Source: Caulobacter flavus (GTDB lineage Bacteria; Pseudomonadota; Alphaproteobacteria; Caulobacterales; Caulobacteraceae). From it: a stretch of DNA of 64,000 nt. The notes beneath the pieces are model-generated. The model searched no databases, was not told where the DNA came from, and saw only the letters and a list, made by a program, of their open reading frames with translations. Below, one piece after another: positions 26,775 through 35,102 of the stretch. The translations under genes and the position numbers were made by a program. The stretch is taken from contig NZ_CP026100.1 of assembly GCF_003722335.1 (NCBI RefSeq), positions 3,012,001 through 3,076,000 of the forward strand. Reading direction: 5' to 3'. The stretch's first letter is position 1, and every line of letters begins with the position of its first letter.

Positions 26775-26960
26775 GGAAAGTGGAGGGATTCTATTGCCAG
26801 GCTCCCCCATTTCCACATTGGAAAGAGAGGAGGGAGCCGTCCACATTTCTGGAAAGTGGAGGGATTCTGTTGCCAGGCTCCCCCATTCCACATTGGAAGG
26901 AGAGGAGGGAGCCGTCCACATTTCTGGAAAGTGGAGGGATTCTGTTGCCAGGCTCCCTCC
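26775..26960. repeat. About 2.5 tandem copies of a 75-76 bp repeat between sspB and ssrA
   Basis: Unit 1 is 26775-26850 (76 bp), unit 2 is 26851-26925 (75 bp) and a partial third starts at 26926. Units differ by only a few bases. Each holds GGCTCCC and GGGAGCC, which can pair into a hairpin, and TGGA/TCCA arms outside it. On the minus strand the array lies directly 3' of tmRNA, so the hairpins could stop or process the ssrA transcript. It also sits in the sspB upstream region. Confidence 0.85.
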
Positions 26961-26965
26961 GGGCC

Positions 26966-27256
26966 CCGCCTAGGGATCTGAACCCCTAGGACTTAAGAGG
27001 CGAATTCACCTGCACCGCATTACGCGGCGACGGCGAACTCTTCAGCGAAGTTATCGTTCGCATTTAGTTTAATGGCCCGAAACGGTGGGCCAAGCCGAGA
27101 GAAAGCAAACACCTTTACACGTCTGTCGATGCTGATCGGCCCCATGCAGTCCCGTGATAACTCGGGAGAGACTTGGTGGAGCCGCCGGGAATCGCACCCG
27201 GGTCCAGTCCGCTTATTACGTGCGCGTTTATCCCCATAGTTCGGCCGAAGCCGGAC
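26966..27256 (-). ncRNA. ssrA: tmRNA, circularly permuted two-piece type
   Basis: The acceptor piece comes first: its T-arm and 3' end (GATTCCCGGCGGCTCCACCA) finish at 27174. A spacer of about 30 nt follows. The coding piece starts GGGGCCGATCAGC at 27143, and its first seven bases pair with CGGCTCC of the acceptor, including a G-U pair at position 3 as in tRNA-Ala. The tag frame runs 27061-27023 with TAA at 27020-27022 and reads ANDNFAEEFAVAA. A CCTAGGGG...CCCTAGG hairpin (26969-26990) ends the coding piece. A TATATT at 27263-27268 is a likely -10 box. Exact mature ends are not visible. Confidence 0.95.
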
Positions 27257-27300
27257 AAACCGAATATAGGCGCTCGGGCCTTGGGATGGAAGGGGCGCGG

Positions 27301-27528
27301 CTAAACCGTCCCCAGGCTGAGGCGGCCGTCGGCGAGACGGCCGGTGATCACGGCGCCGTGGTCTTCGAACAGTTTCAGGGTTTCGCCGACCAGGACGTAG
27401 GCGCCGGTGAACACGCTGTCGGGGTTGGCGTGGACTTCGACGAAGCGGCCGTCGGGCCGCAGTTCGAGGCTGAAGCGGCCATCGGGCGAGGACCAGACGC
27501 CGGAGACGGGGAGGTGGTCGATCATCAT
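27301..27528 (-). CDS. Small Atu4866-like beta-rich protein
   Basis: 75 residues, preceded by GGAGGA with good spacing. The pattern VSGVWSSPDGRFSLELRPDGRF then FTGAYVLVGETLKLFEDHG resembles the small Atu4866 family (VGMWVTKDGRIRHELLPNGRY type), of unknown function, though the C-terminus is shorter than I would expect. The start overlaps the stop of a 44-codon frame upstream, which suggests a two-gene unit. Confidence 0.65.
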   Translation of the reverse strand: MMIDHLPVSGVWSSPDGRFSLELRPDGRFVEVHANPDSVFTGAYVLVGETLKLFEDHGAVITGRLADGRLSLGTV

Positions 27529-27659
27529 GGCAGGATCCTCCAGGCGGAAGCGGACGAGAGCAGGGCGGGCAGGGCGGCCATCACGCAGGCGCCGGCCCAG
27601 AGGGCGACGGCGAACCAGCGCGGCGCCGCCGTCGCGCGACGGGGCATGTGGCGGGTCAT
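27525..27659 (-). CDS. Putative 44-residue membrane peptide coupled to the Atu4866-like gene
   Basis: The frame starts MTRHMPRRATAAPRW and continues with a hydrophobic helix (FAVALWAGACVMAALPALL). Its TGA overlaps the next ATG, a coupling typical of real genes here. The ribosome site is weak, so the call rests on the TM helix, the basic N-terminus and the overlap. Confidence 0.45.
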   Translation of the reverse strand: MTRHMPRRATAAPRWFAVALWAGACVMAALPALLSSASAWRILP

Positions 27660-27800
27660 GGCCAGGCTTTGATTTGGGGCTTTGGTTTTGGGGAAGCGCC
27701 ACAGGGGAGCTGCGGCGGAACGAGGCCACTATGACCTGTTCGGATGTCCAGCCGGTAGAGCGATGCTCCGGGTTGATTGCACGATCCTACGGATCCGCGC

Positions 27801-28697
27801 TCAGCGCGGTTCGGCCGGCGATGTCGGTGCAGCCGCTGGCGTCTCGGCCGGCGGCGGTTCAGGCTCGTCGTCGGCGACCGGAACGGCGGGCGGCTGTGGA
27901 CGGCTGGAGGTTCCGGCCTTCAACTGGCCGCCCTGCGCCTTGAGGTCGGCATAGGCCTGGGCCTGGCGCGAGAAGTCGCCGCCGCGCGGCAGCACCGCGT
28001 CGAACAGCGGGTCTCGCCCCGCCGCCGAGCCCACCAGGGCCGAAAGTATGCCGGCGACCGAGCCGACCTCGGCGTCGTCGCAGGCGCGGCGCAGGTGACG
28101 GGCCTGGCCGGGGACCAGAAGCGTCATGTCCCAAGAGACGCCGTCGACGCAGACGCCTTCGACGGCGCCGCCGCCATAGTCGACGATCACGCTGCGGGGC
28201 TGGCTCCAGGCCGGATCGCCGGTCAGGGCCTTGAGCGCGGCGATGTTGTCGCCTGGCAGTTCGGCGTTGATGTCGACGCGCCGGCCGATCTCGGGCGTGC
28301 AGCAGCCCAGGCCCGCGCGGGCCTGGACGAAGGCGCGTCCGTCACGGCGAACCGTGACCCGGACGACGGCCTGGCGGACGCCGCGTGCGGGGCGGGCCCA
28401 GGCCTCCAGCACCAGTTCGCCGCCCCGAACGAGCTGGGTCTGCAGCGGTTGAAGGCCCCAGAGCCGGTAGAGCAGGGGATCGACGCCGTTGTCGATCGGA
28501 ACGGGCTGTTCCTTGCGGCCCGGGCGTCGTCCGGCCAGCGGGTCGACCTCGGACGAGGGGCGCGGGATCTCGTTCGACCACCAGACCGCGGGATCGGGCG
28601 GCGGCGCGGGCGCGGCCGGAACGGCGGGCGCGACCGGCTGGGCCTGGGCCGCGAGCGCCAGGGCTCCCGCGATGACGGCCGGTCCGATGGCGCCCAT
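27801..28697 (-). CDS. Secreted protein of unknown function
   Basis: 298 residues. A short hydrophobic leader (AGALALAAQA) is followed by a proline/alanine-rich stretch, then a central globular region with an unusual CC pair (GLGCCTPEIG, about residue 131) and two later cysteines. A Pro/Ala/Glu-rich tail ends the protein. I recognise no family. It ends a minus-strand run behind ilvBN, starting 5 bp after the ilvN stop, so it may be a third gene of that operon. Confidence 0.65.
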   Translation of the reverse strand: MGAIGPAVIAGALALAAQAQPVAPAVPAAPAPPPDPAVWWSNEIPRPSSEVDPLAGRRPGRKEQPVPIDNGVDPLLYRLWGLQPLQTQLVRGGELVLEAWARPARGVRQAVVRVTVRRDGRAFVQARAGLGCCTPEIGRRVDINAELPGDNIAALKALTGDPAWSQPRSVIVDYGGGAVEGVCVDGVSWDMTLLVPGQARHLRRACDDAEVGSVAGILSALVGSAAGRDPLFDAVLPRGGDFSRQAQAYADLKAQGGQLKAGTSSRPQPPAVPVADDEPEPPPAETPAAAPTSPAEPR

Positions 28698-28702
28698 GCC
28701 GA

Positions 28703-29260
28703 TTACATCCCTTCGAAGCCCCGCTCGATGGAAAGGACGCCGGTGCGGGAAAGTTCCACCAGGCCCAGCGGGCGCATCAGGTCGAGGAACTTGTCGATCT
28801 TCGACGGCGCGCCCGAGATCTCGAACACGAAGCTTTCCAGCGTGGTGTCCACCGGCTTGGCGCGGAAGATGTCGGCGATGCGCAGGGCCTCGACGCGCTC
28901 GGCGCCCGAGCCGCGCACCTTGACCAGGGCCAGTTCACGCTCGACGCCGTTGGGGTCGCGGGTGACGTCGTGCACGCGGCGGACGTTGACCACCTTGTTC
29001 AGCTGGGCCTCGATCTGGTCGAGCACCTGGCGCGTGCCGCGGGTGACCACGGTGATGCGGCTGGTATGGGCCTTGCGGTCGGTCTCGGCCACCGTGAGGC
29101 TTTCGATGTTGTAGCCGCGCGCGGCGAACAGGCCGACCACCCGGTGCAGCACGCCCGGCTCGTTGTCGACCAGCAGGGCGAAGGTCGCGGTCTGCTCGGC
29201 CTGCTCGTTGGGGCTGAGGTCGTAGGCCGAGGCGGGGGCGGGTTGGACGTTTGCGGTCAT
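28703..29260 (-). CDS. ilvN: Acetolactate synthase small (regulatory) subunit
   Basis: 185 residues. An N-terminal ACT domain (FALLVDNEPGVLHRVVGLFA then RGYNIESLTV) and a C-terminal ALS_ss domain (ISGAPSKIDKFLDLMRPLGL) are both present. It binds valine and regulates the catalytic subunit IlvB in branched-chain amino-acid synthesis. It lies 41 bp downstream of ilvB in the same operon, which is preceded by a leader-peptide attenuator. Confidence 0.95.
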   Translation of the reverse strand: MTANVQPAPASAYDLSPNEQAEQTATFALLVDNEPGVLHRVVGLFAARGYNIESLTVAETDRKAHTSRITVVTRGTRQVLDQIEAQLNKVVNVRRVHDVTRDPNGVERELALVKVRGSGAERVEALRIADIFRAKPVDTTLESFVFEISGAPSKIDKFLDLMRPLGLVELSRTGVLSIERGFEGM

Positions 29261-29301
29261 GAATCGAGCCTAGAACAGTGTGTGGCGAAGGGCGAGGCCG
29301 T

Positions 29302-31107
29302 TCAGACCAGCCCCGCGCCCTCTTCGCCGATGACGTTCCCGATGTCCTCGACCTCGCCCATGATCATCTCGTTGTGGGCCTTGCCCGAGGGGATCATCGG
29401 CAGGCAGTTCTCGTGCTTCTCGACGCGGCAGTCGAAGATCACCGGCTTGTCGCTGTTGATCATCTCCAGGATCTTGGCGTCCAGCTCGGCCGGGTCCGAG
29501 CAGCGGATGCCGACCGCGCCATAGGCCTCGGCCAGCTTCACGAAGTCGGGCAGGCTGTCGGAATAGGAGTGGCTGTAGCGTTCGCCGTGCAGCAGCTGCT
29601 GCCACTGGCGGACCATGCCCATCCATTCGTTGTTCAGGATGAAGATCTTGACCGGCAGGTCGAACTGGATCGCCGTCGACAGTTCCTGGATGCACATCTG
29701 GATCGAGGCTTCGCCGGCGATGTCGACGACCAGGCTCTTGGGATGGGCCAGTTGCACGCCGAGGGCGGCGGGCAGGCCGTAGCCCATGGTGCCCAGGCCG
29801 CCGGAGGTCATCCAGCGGTTGGGTTCCTCGAAGCGGAAGAACTGCGCGGCCCACATCTGGTGCTGGCCGACTTCGGTCGTGATGTAGACGTCCTTGTCCT
29901 TGGACAGCTCGTACAGGCGCTGGATGGCGTATTGCGGCTTGATGACCGTGTCCGAGCGCTTGTAGGCGAGGCACTGGCGGGCGCGCCAGGCGTCGATCTG
30001 AGCCCACCAGTCGGTCAGGGCCGCCTTGTTGGGCTGGTGGCCGGCGGTCTTCCAGGCCTCGATCAGGTCTTCCAGGACGCTGCCGGCGTCGCCGACGATC
30101 GGCAGGTCGACACGAACGTTCTTGTTGATCGACGAGGCGTCGATGTCGATGTGGATCTTCTTGCTGCCCGGCGAGAAGGCGTCCAGGCGGCCGGTGACGC
30201 GGTCGTCGAAGCGAGCGCCGACGCAGATCATGACGTCGCAGTCGTGCATGGCGTTATTGGCTTCGAACGTGCCGTGCATGCCCAGCATGCCCAGCCAAGC
30301 CGGATCGGCGGCCGGGAAGGCGCCCAGGCCCATCAGGGTCGAGGTGACCGGCGCGCCGGTCAGGGCGGCGAACTCGCGCAGGGCCGCGCTGGCCTTGGGG
30401 CCGGCGTTGATGACGCCGCCGCCGGTGTAGAAGATCGGCCGGCGCGCCTGGGCGATCATCCTGGCGGCCTCGGCGATGCGGCTGGCGTCGCCCTTGACGC
30501 GCGGCGAATAGGCGTGGCTCGAGGCGACCTCGGTCGGGCCGAAGTATTCGCCCTTGGCGAACTGGACGTCCTTGGGGATGTCGATCAGCACCGGGCCCGG
30601 ACGGCCGGTGGTGGCGATCTTGAAGGCCTCGTGGATGATCTGCGGCAGGTCGCGGACGTCTTTGACCAGGTAGTTGTGCTTGGTGCACGAGCGGGTCATG
30701 CCGACGGTGTCGGCTTCCTGGAAGGCGTCGGTGCCGATCAGGTGGGTCGGGACCTGCCCGGTGATGACGACCATCGGGATCGAGTCCATCAGGGCGTCCA
30801 TGATCCCGGTGATGGCGTTGGTCGCGCCGGGGCCCGAGGTGACCAGGACGACGCCAGGCTTGCCCGAAGAGCGGGCGTAACCCTCTGCCGCATGGGTCGC
30901 GCCCTGTTCGTGGCGAACGAGAATGTGCTGCAGGCGCGGCTCGTGGAACAGCGCGTCGTAGATGGGCAGAACCGCGCCGCCCGGATAGCCGAACAGCACC
31001 TCGACACCTTGATCGACGAGGCCGCGGACCACGATCTCGGCGCCGGTCATGGCGCGGTTCGCGGAGTCTGCGGGAGCGTTGCTCTCGATGGTCTGGTGGG
31101 CGGTCAT
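29302..31107 (-). CDS. ilvB: Acetolactate synthase large (catalytic) subunit
   Basis: 601 residues from ATG 31107. The three ThDP-enzyme domains are clear: the N-terminal FGYPGGAVLPIYD with the catalytic glutamate in VRHEQGATHAAEGYAR, the central FAD domain, and the C-terminal ThDP-binding part ending NNEWMGMVRQWQ. It condenses pyruvate, or pyruvate and 2-oxobutyrate, into acetolactate or acetohydroxybutyrate. It is the first structural gene of ilvBN, and its 110-bp-plus leader carries an attenuator. Confidence 0.96.
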   Translation of the reverse strand: MTAHQTIESNAPADSANRAMTGAEIVVRGLVDQGVEVLFGYPGGAVLPIYDALFHEPRLQHILVRHEQGATHAAEGYARSSGKPGVVLVTSGPGATNAITGIMDALMDSIPMVVITGQVPTHLIGTDAFQEADTVGMTRSCTKHNYLVKDVRDLPQIIHEAFKIATTGRPGPVLIDIPKDVQFAKGEYFGPTEVASSHAYSPRVKGDASRIAEAARMIAQARRPIFYTGGGVINAGPKASAALREFAALTGAPVTSTLMGLGAFPAADPAWLGMLGMHGTFEANNAMHDCDVMICVGARFDDRVTGRLDAFSPGSKKIHIDIDASSINKNVRVDLPIVGDAGSVLEDLIEAWKTAGHQPNKAALTDWWAQIDAWRARQCLAYKRSDTVIKPQYAIQRLYELSKDKDVYITTEVGQHQMWAAQFFRFEEPNRWMTSGGLGTMGYGLPAALGVQLAHPKSLVVDIAGEASIQMCIQELSTAIQFDLPVKIFILNNEWMGMVRQWQQLLHGERYSHSYSDSLPDFVKLAEAYGAVGIRCSDPAELDAKILEMINSDKPVIFDCRVEKHENCLPMIPSGKAHNEMIMGEVEDIGNVIGEEGAGLV

Positions 31108-31154
31108 GGCGGAAGTCCCGGATGGACGTGAAACTGGGCTTTGGAGGCGGCGGA

Positions 31155-31220
31155 AAAGAAAAAAGGCCCCGAAGGACCTTTGTGCGCGCGACCGATCTAT
31201 CAACGTGACTTCGAGGTCAC
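31155..31220 (-). promoter_or_regulatory. ilvBN attenuator: leader hairpin and intrinsic terminator
   Basis: On the minus strand a CGTGAC/GTCACG hairpin begins at the leader-peptide stop. It is followed by AAGGTCC-TTCG-GGGCCTT (31180 down to 31163) and a long T run with one C. The last hairpin is a good rho-independent terminator placed about 55 bp before ilvB. With the Ile/Val/Leu-bearing leader peptide this is a classical translation-coupled attenuator. I recall that attenuation has been reported for Caulobacter ilvBN. Confidence 0.85.
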
Positions 31221-31264
31221 GCCGTGAACGGCCGCTCCATAAGTACGATCATGGTGGTGCGCAC
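31217..31264 (-). CDS. ilvBN leader peptide
   Basis: 15 residues, MRTTMIVLMERPFTA, from a GTG with GGAG eight bases upstream. It holds Ile-Val-Leu in a row, the end products whose charged tRNAs would set ribosome position. Its TGA is inside the first hairpin of the attenuator. An ATG four codons in, or an in-frame ATG upstream, are alternative starts. Stalling at the IVL codons should favour an antiterminated structure and ilvBN expression. Confidence 0.75.
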   Translation of the reverse strand: MRTTMIVLMERPFTA

Positions 31265-31381
31265 GAGTGTTGCTCCAAATGGATGATCGGGGAATGCCAT
31301 GCTCGCGAAGGGGCGTCAAGGCGCGCTTTGACGCAAGAAACGACCCGATAAGGGCGTCGCGCGGCAAGGCGAGCGCGAATT

Positions 31382-31864
31382 TCAGCTCAAGGTTTCCGCC
31401 AGCAAGGCAAGGGCTTGCTCGGCGAAGCGTCGCATGTTCGCCTCGCGGTCATCTATGCCGGTCTCTATGGTAAGACTGACCTCTCGGCCCGATCCAACGA
31501 CGGCGAAGCAAGCGTGGCCCGCGGCGTCGCCGTAACGGTTGCCATCGGGGCCGGCGGCCCCGGTCTCGGACAGGCCCCAGGTCGCCTTCAGATTCTTGCC
31601 GACCACGCGGGCCAGCAGCAGCGCATAGGGCTCGCTGGCCGAACGCAGTCCGTCCATCGCCTTCTGCGGGATGTCCAGCAGAGTCAGCCGCGCCCGGGCA
31701 GTGTAGACCAGCGCGCCGCCGACATAGAATTTCGAAGCGCCCGGCATGGCCAGCAGGGCCGACGAGATCAGGCCGCCGCTCGAGCACTCGGCCACCGCGA
31801 GCGTTTCGCCGCGTTCGGTCAGGCGTTGGGCGACGATGGCGGCGAGGCGAGAGAGTTCGGTCAT
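31382..31864 (-). CDS. CinA C-terminal domain protein (nicotinamide-nucleotide amidase type)
   Basis: 160 residues. AVAECSSGGLISSAL (about residues 24-38) and the SETGAAGPDGNRYGDAAGHACFA block are the conserved PncC/CinA-C motifs. These enzymes deamidate nicotinamide mononucleotide to nicotinate mononucleotide in pyridine-nucleotide recycling. The N-terminal CinA domain is absent, as in stand-alone PncC/YgaD proteins. Some conserved residues look altered (KFYVGGALVYT), so activity is likely but not certain. Confidence 0.82.
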   Translation of the reverse strand: MTELSRLAAIVAQRLTERGETLAVAECSSGGLISSALLAMPGASKFYVGGALVYTARARLTLLDIPQKAMDGLRSASEPYALLLARVVGKNLKATWGLSETGAAGPDGNRYGDAAGHACFAVVGSGREVSLTIETGIDDREANMRRFAEQALALLAETLS

Positions 31865-31945
31865 TGAAAGTCCTGCATGGCGACCGGCCGGGCCTTATCC
31901 CAGGATCGTCGGGACGGCGAGGCGAAGCTTGCGCGCGGCCGGGTT

Positions 31946-32890
31946 TCAGCCCGCCGCCGGCTGGCTGACGGGCAGGGGATCCAGTCTCGTCCAGTCCGCC
32001 GTCTGGTTGCGGAACCAGGTCAGCTGGCGCTTGGCGTAGCGCCGGGTCTCCTGTCTGGCGGCGTCGAGCGCCTGATCCAGGCTCGTCTCGCCGCGCAGGT
32101 GCGCGGCCAGTTCGCGATAGCCGACGGCCTTGAGGGCGGGGAGGGCGGGGTCGAGGCCGCGCGCCTCCATGGCCGCCACCTCGTCCAGGGCGCCGTTCTG
32201 GACCATGAGACCCAGGCGCGCGTCGCAACGGTCGTAGAGCGCGGCGCGAGGCGGATCGAGGACCACGCCGCTCCATTCGCCCGGCTGCAGCACGGGGCGG
32301 GTGTCGGCCTGCCAGTCCGACAGGGCTCGGCCGGTGGCGACGGCGACGGCGTGGGCGCGCACGAGGCGCTGGCGGTCGCCGCTTTCGATCCGCGCCTCGG
32401 CGGCGGGGTCCAGCGGGCGCAGCAGGTCGCGGAAGGCGCCCTCGCCCTGGGCGGCATAGAGCAGGCCGGAGATCTCGCGCTGGCTTTCCGGCACCGGCGG
32501 CACGTCGGCCAGGCCGTGGGTCAGGGCGCGGAAGTAGAGGCCGGTGCCGCCGACGACGATGGCCGGCCGCCCGCGGGCGGCGATGTCGCGCAGGGCCTCG
32601 ATCGCCGCCGCCTGCCAGCGGCCGACCGACCAGCCCTCGGCGGCGTCGGCGACGCCGAACAGGTGGTGCGGAGCGCGGGCCTCCTCCTCGGGCGACGGTG
32701 CGGCGGTCAGCACGCGCAGGCCCGCGTAGATCTGCATCGAGTCGGCGTTGACGATCTCGGCGCCGGTGCGCTCGGCAAGGTCCAGGGCATAGGCCGACTT
32801 GCCGCTGGCGGTGGGGCCGGCGATCATCCAGACGCGCGAGTCGGGCGCGAAGGGCGTTTCGACGGTTGCATGGGGGGCGTCACGGTCCAT
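31946..32890 (-). CDS. miaA: tRNA dimethylallyltransferase
   Basis: 314 residues from ATG 32890. The P-loop GPTASGKS (about residues 24-31), the [11 protein letters not shown] segment and [12 protein letters not shown] are diagnostic of MiaA, which adds a dimethylallyl group to A37 of tRNAs reading UNN codons. The C-terminal [12 protein letters not shown] is also typical. Its start codon overlaps, on the other strand, the ATG of the secreted-protein gene. Confidence 0.95.
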   Translation of the reverse strand: MDRDAPHATVETPFAPDSRVWMIAGPTASGKSAYALDLAERTGAEIVNADSMQIYAGLRVLTAAPSPEEEARAPHHLFGVADAAEGWSVGRWQAAAIEALRDIAARGRPAIVVGGTGLYFRALTHGLADVPPVPESQREISGLLYAAQGEGAFRDLLRPLDPAAEARIESGDRQRLVRAHAVAVATGRALSDWQADTRPVLQPGEWSGVVLDPPRAALYDRCDARLGLMVQNGALDEVAAMEARGLDPALPALKAVGYRELAAHLRGETSLDQALDAARQETRRYAKRQLTWFRNQTADWTRLDPLPVSQPAAG

Positions 32891-33356
32891 GAAGCGTACA
32901 TACATGATCGCGGCGGCGATGGTCGCCTCCCTGTCGGCCGGGGTCGCCCAGGCCGCCACCACCGAGAGCGCCAAGCCCAAGGCGCCGCCGGCCGCCGCCC
33001 AGGCCGCGCCGGCGCCCGCCGAGCTGACCTCGCGGGAGAAGGCCGGCTGCGGCGCGGTGCTGGTGATCCTGGGGAAGGTGGCGACCAGCTATCCGCAGCT
33101 CTTCGCCCAGAAGGGCAACGACGGGCGCGGCGCGCAGTTCATGCTCGAGGCGTTCGGCGCCAAGGGCCGCATGATGATGGACGAGGCCTTCGAGGACGGC
33201 GCCGAGCAAGGCGTCAAGCCGACCAAGGTGTACGAGGACGGCCTGGGCTTCCTGTTCGAGAGCGTCCGTCCCGAGCCGGGCGAGAGCAACGAGGCCGCCG
33301 GCAAGCGGGCCGCCATGGCGCTGCTGCAGCGCTGCACGGGCATCAGCACGAACTAA
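32889..33356 (+). CDS. Secreted protein of unknown function
   Basis: 155 residues. [20 protein letters not shown] leads into QAA, a good Sec signal peptide. A Pro/Ala/Lys linker follows, then a helical domain with two cysteines ([11 protein letters not shown] and LLQRCTGIS) that could form a disulfide. No family recognised. The ATG overlaps the divergent miaA start, so its promoter lies inside miaA coding sequence. Confidence 0.75.
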   Translation: MKRTYMIAAAMVASLSAGVAQAATTESAKPKAPPAAAQAAPAPAELTSREKAGCGAVLVILGKVATSYPQLFAQKGNDGRGAQFMLEAFGAKGRMMMDEAFEDGAEQGVKPTKVYEDGLGFLFESVRPEPGESNEAAGKRAAMALLQRCTGISTN

Positions 33357-33397
33357 GCGGGTTGACGGCGGGGGGCGACTGGCTTAGCCGCCCCGCC

Positions 33398-34246
33398 ATG
33401 CACGTCCTGACCCTCGTCGGCCCGGAGGCCGAAACCCTCGCCGCGGCCCTGTCGCTGGGCCAGATCGTTCCGCTGGGCCCGAACGCTGTGGACGTGACCT
33501 TCGAGGGCGAGGCCGCCCCGGTCCGCGAGCAGGTGATCACCGCGATCGGCGACAAGCCGGTCGACTTCGCCATCCAGCCCGTCGAAAATCGCAGGAAGCG
33601 CCTGCTGATCGCCGACATGGACTCGACGATCATCAACGTCGAGTGCCTGGACGAACTGGCCGATTTCGCCGGCGTGAAGGACGAGGTCTCCGAGATCACC
33701 GAGCGGGCCATGCGCGGCGAGCTGGCCTTCGAGGGCGCCCTGCGCGAGCGGGTTGGCATGCTGAAGGGCCTTTCGACCTCGGCCCTGCAGACCTGCTTCG
33801 ACGAGCGCGTGCGGCTCAATCCCGGCGCCGAGACCCTGGTGCGGACCATGGCCGCCCACGGCGCCCGCTGCGCGCTGGTTTCGGGCGGCTTCACCTTCTT
33901 CACGAGCCGGGTGGCGCAGGCCGCCGGCTTCCACCTGAACCGCGCCAACACCCTGATCGAACTCGACGCGGCCCTGACCGGCGAGGTCGGCGACCCGATC
34001 CTCGGCAAGGAGGCCAAGCTGGCGGCCCTCCAGGAAGAGACCGCCGCGCTGGGCCTGACCCCGGCCGACGCCCTGGCCGTGGGCGACGGAGCCAACGACC
34101 TGGCGATGATCGAGGCCGCCGGCCTGGGCGTGGCCTACCGCGCCAAGCCGATCGTCGCGGCGCGGGCGCATGCGAAGGTCGACCACGCCGACCTGACCGC
34201 GCTGCTGTACTTCCAGGGCTATCGCGCCGAGGAGTTCGTGCAGTGA
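33398..34246 (+). CDS. serB: Phosphoserine phosphatase
   Basis: 282 residues. A short N-terminal regulatory domain is followed by the HAD-fold core: DMDSTIINVECLDELADFAG (motif I, about residues 74-93), SGGFTFF (motif II) and VGDGANDLAMI (motif III). Together these are diagnostic of SerB, which makes L-serine from phosphoserine. Its stop overlaps the GTG start of the next HAD gene. Confidence 0.94.
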   Translation: MHVLTLVGPEAETLAAALSLGQIVPLGPNAVDVTFEGEAAPVREQVITAIGDKPVDFAIQPVENRRKRLLIADMDSTIINVECLDELADFAGVKDEVSEITERAMRGELAFEGALRERVGMLKGLSTSALQTCFDERVRLNPGAETLVRTMAAHGARCALVSGGFTFFTSRVAQAAGFHLNRANTLIELDAALTGEVGDPILGKEAKLAALQEETAALGLTPADALAVGDGANDLAMIEAAGLGVAYRAKPIVAARAHAKVDHADLTALLYFQGYRAEEFVQ

Positions 34247-34908
34247 GCTTTCCCCGCCCGGTCGAGGCGGTGGTCTTCGACATGGACGGCCTGCTGCTCG
34301 ACACCGAGACCGTCTATCGCGCCGCGATGATCGACGCGGGCCAGGCGTTCGGCGTGCCGGTCACGGCGGCGATCTACGCCTCGATGGTCGGCAAGACCAA
34401 TCCCGAATGCGCGGTGATGCTGCGCGACCTCTATGGCGAGGACTTCCCGGTGAAGCCGTTCTTCGAGCGGCTGTGGGCCGACGTCGAGGTGCTGCTGGAG
34501 GCCGAGATCCGGCTGAAGGACGGGGTGCAGGAGATCCTCGACCACCTGGACGACCTGGGCCTGCCGCGGGCCATCGCCACCTCGAACGGCCTGCCGGCGG
34601 TGGAGCGGTATCTGGGCCGCTTCGGCCTCCTGCCGCGCTTCCACGCGGTGGTCGCCCACCACGACGTCACCCGTCACAAGCCGCATCCCGACCCCTACCT
34701 GCTGGCCGCGCGACGGCTGGGCGTCGACCCGGCCGCCTGCCTGGCGCTGGAGGACTCCCATCCCGGCGTCCGCGCGGCGCACGGGGCGGGGATGATGACC
34801 ATCATGGTGCCCGACATCCTCGATCCGACCGAGGAGATGCACGAGAAGTGCGTCCACATCGCCGACAGCCTGCACGTGGTGCTGGACCTGCTGAAGCGGG
34901 CGGGGTGA
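34243..34908 (+). CDS. HAD-superfamily phosphatase (beta-phosphoglucomutase-like)
   Basis: 221 residues from a GTG that overlaps the serB stop (GTGA). FDMDGLLLDTE is HAD motif I of the subfamily that includes beta-phosphoglucomutase and pseudouridine-5'-phosphatase. ATSNG and KPHPDPYLLA with ALEDSHPGVRAA are motifs II to IV. The alpha-helical cap is present. It acts on a small phosphorylated metabolite, not identifiable from sequence. Confidence 0.9.
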   Translation: MSFPRPVEAVVFDMDGLLLDTETVYRAAMIDAGQAFGVPVTAAIYASMVGKTNPECAVMLRDLYGEDFPVKPFFERLWADVEVLLEAEIRLKDGVQEILDHLDDLGLPRAIATSNGLPAVERYLGRFGLLPRFHAVVAHHDVTRHKPHPDPYLLAARRLGVDPAACLALEDSHPGVRAAHGAGMMTIMVPDILDPTEEMHEKCVHIADSLHVVLDLLKRAG

Positions 34909-35038
34909 GCGAGATGCGGACGGCGTCTTCCGCCAAGCTCCGCTAAGGTCGCCTTCCTGGGCCTTGTGCCCAGGATCCATGGTTCCGTTGCTCAGACCTC
35001 GTCGGATCGGCCAGGGTTTGAGCTGTTTCCGGCATGGG

Positions 35039-35059
35039 CCCTCGCCACAAGGGCGAGGG
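35039..35059. terminator. Hairpin between convergent HAD and hflC genes
   Basis: CCCTCGCC-acaag-GGCGAGGG gives an 8-bp stem in the 194-bp gap between the two convergent genes. There is no U run, so it may be a weak or rho-assisted stop. The rest of the gap shows no gene. Confidence 0.4.
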
Positions 35060-35102
35060 AGGCGAGCCGTTGGAACGCCTTCCTGCGGCCAGCCTTGCGA
35101 AG

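Noticed and set aside
26775..26960. Possible CRISPR array
   Set aside because: Units of 75 bp abut without unique spacers and there are no cas genes. It is a simple tandem repeat.
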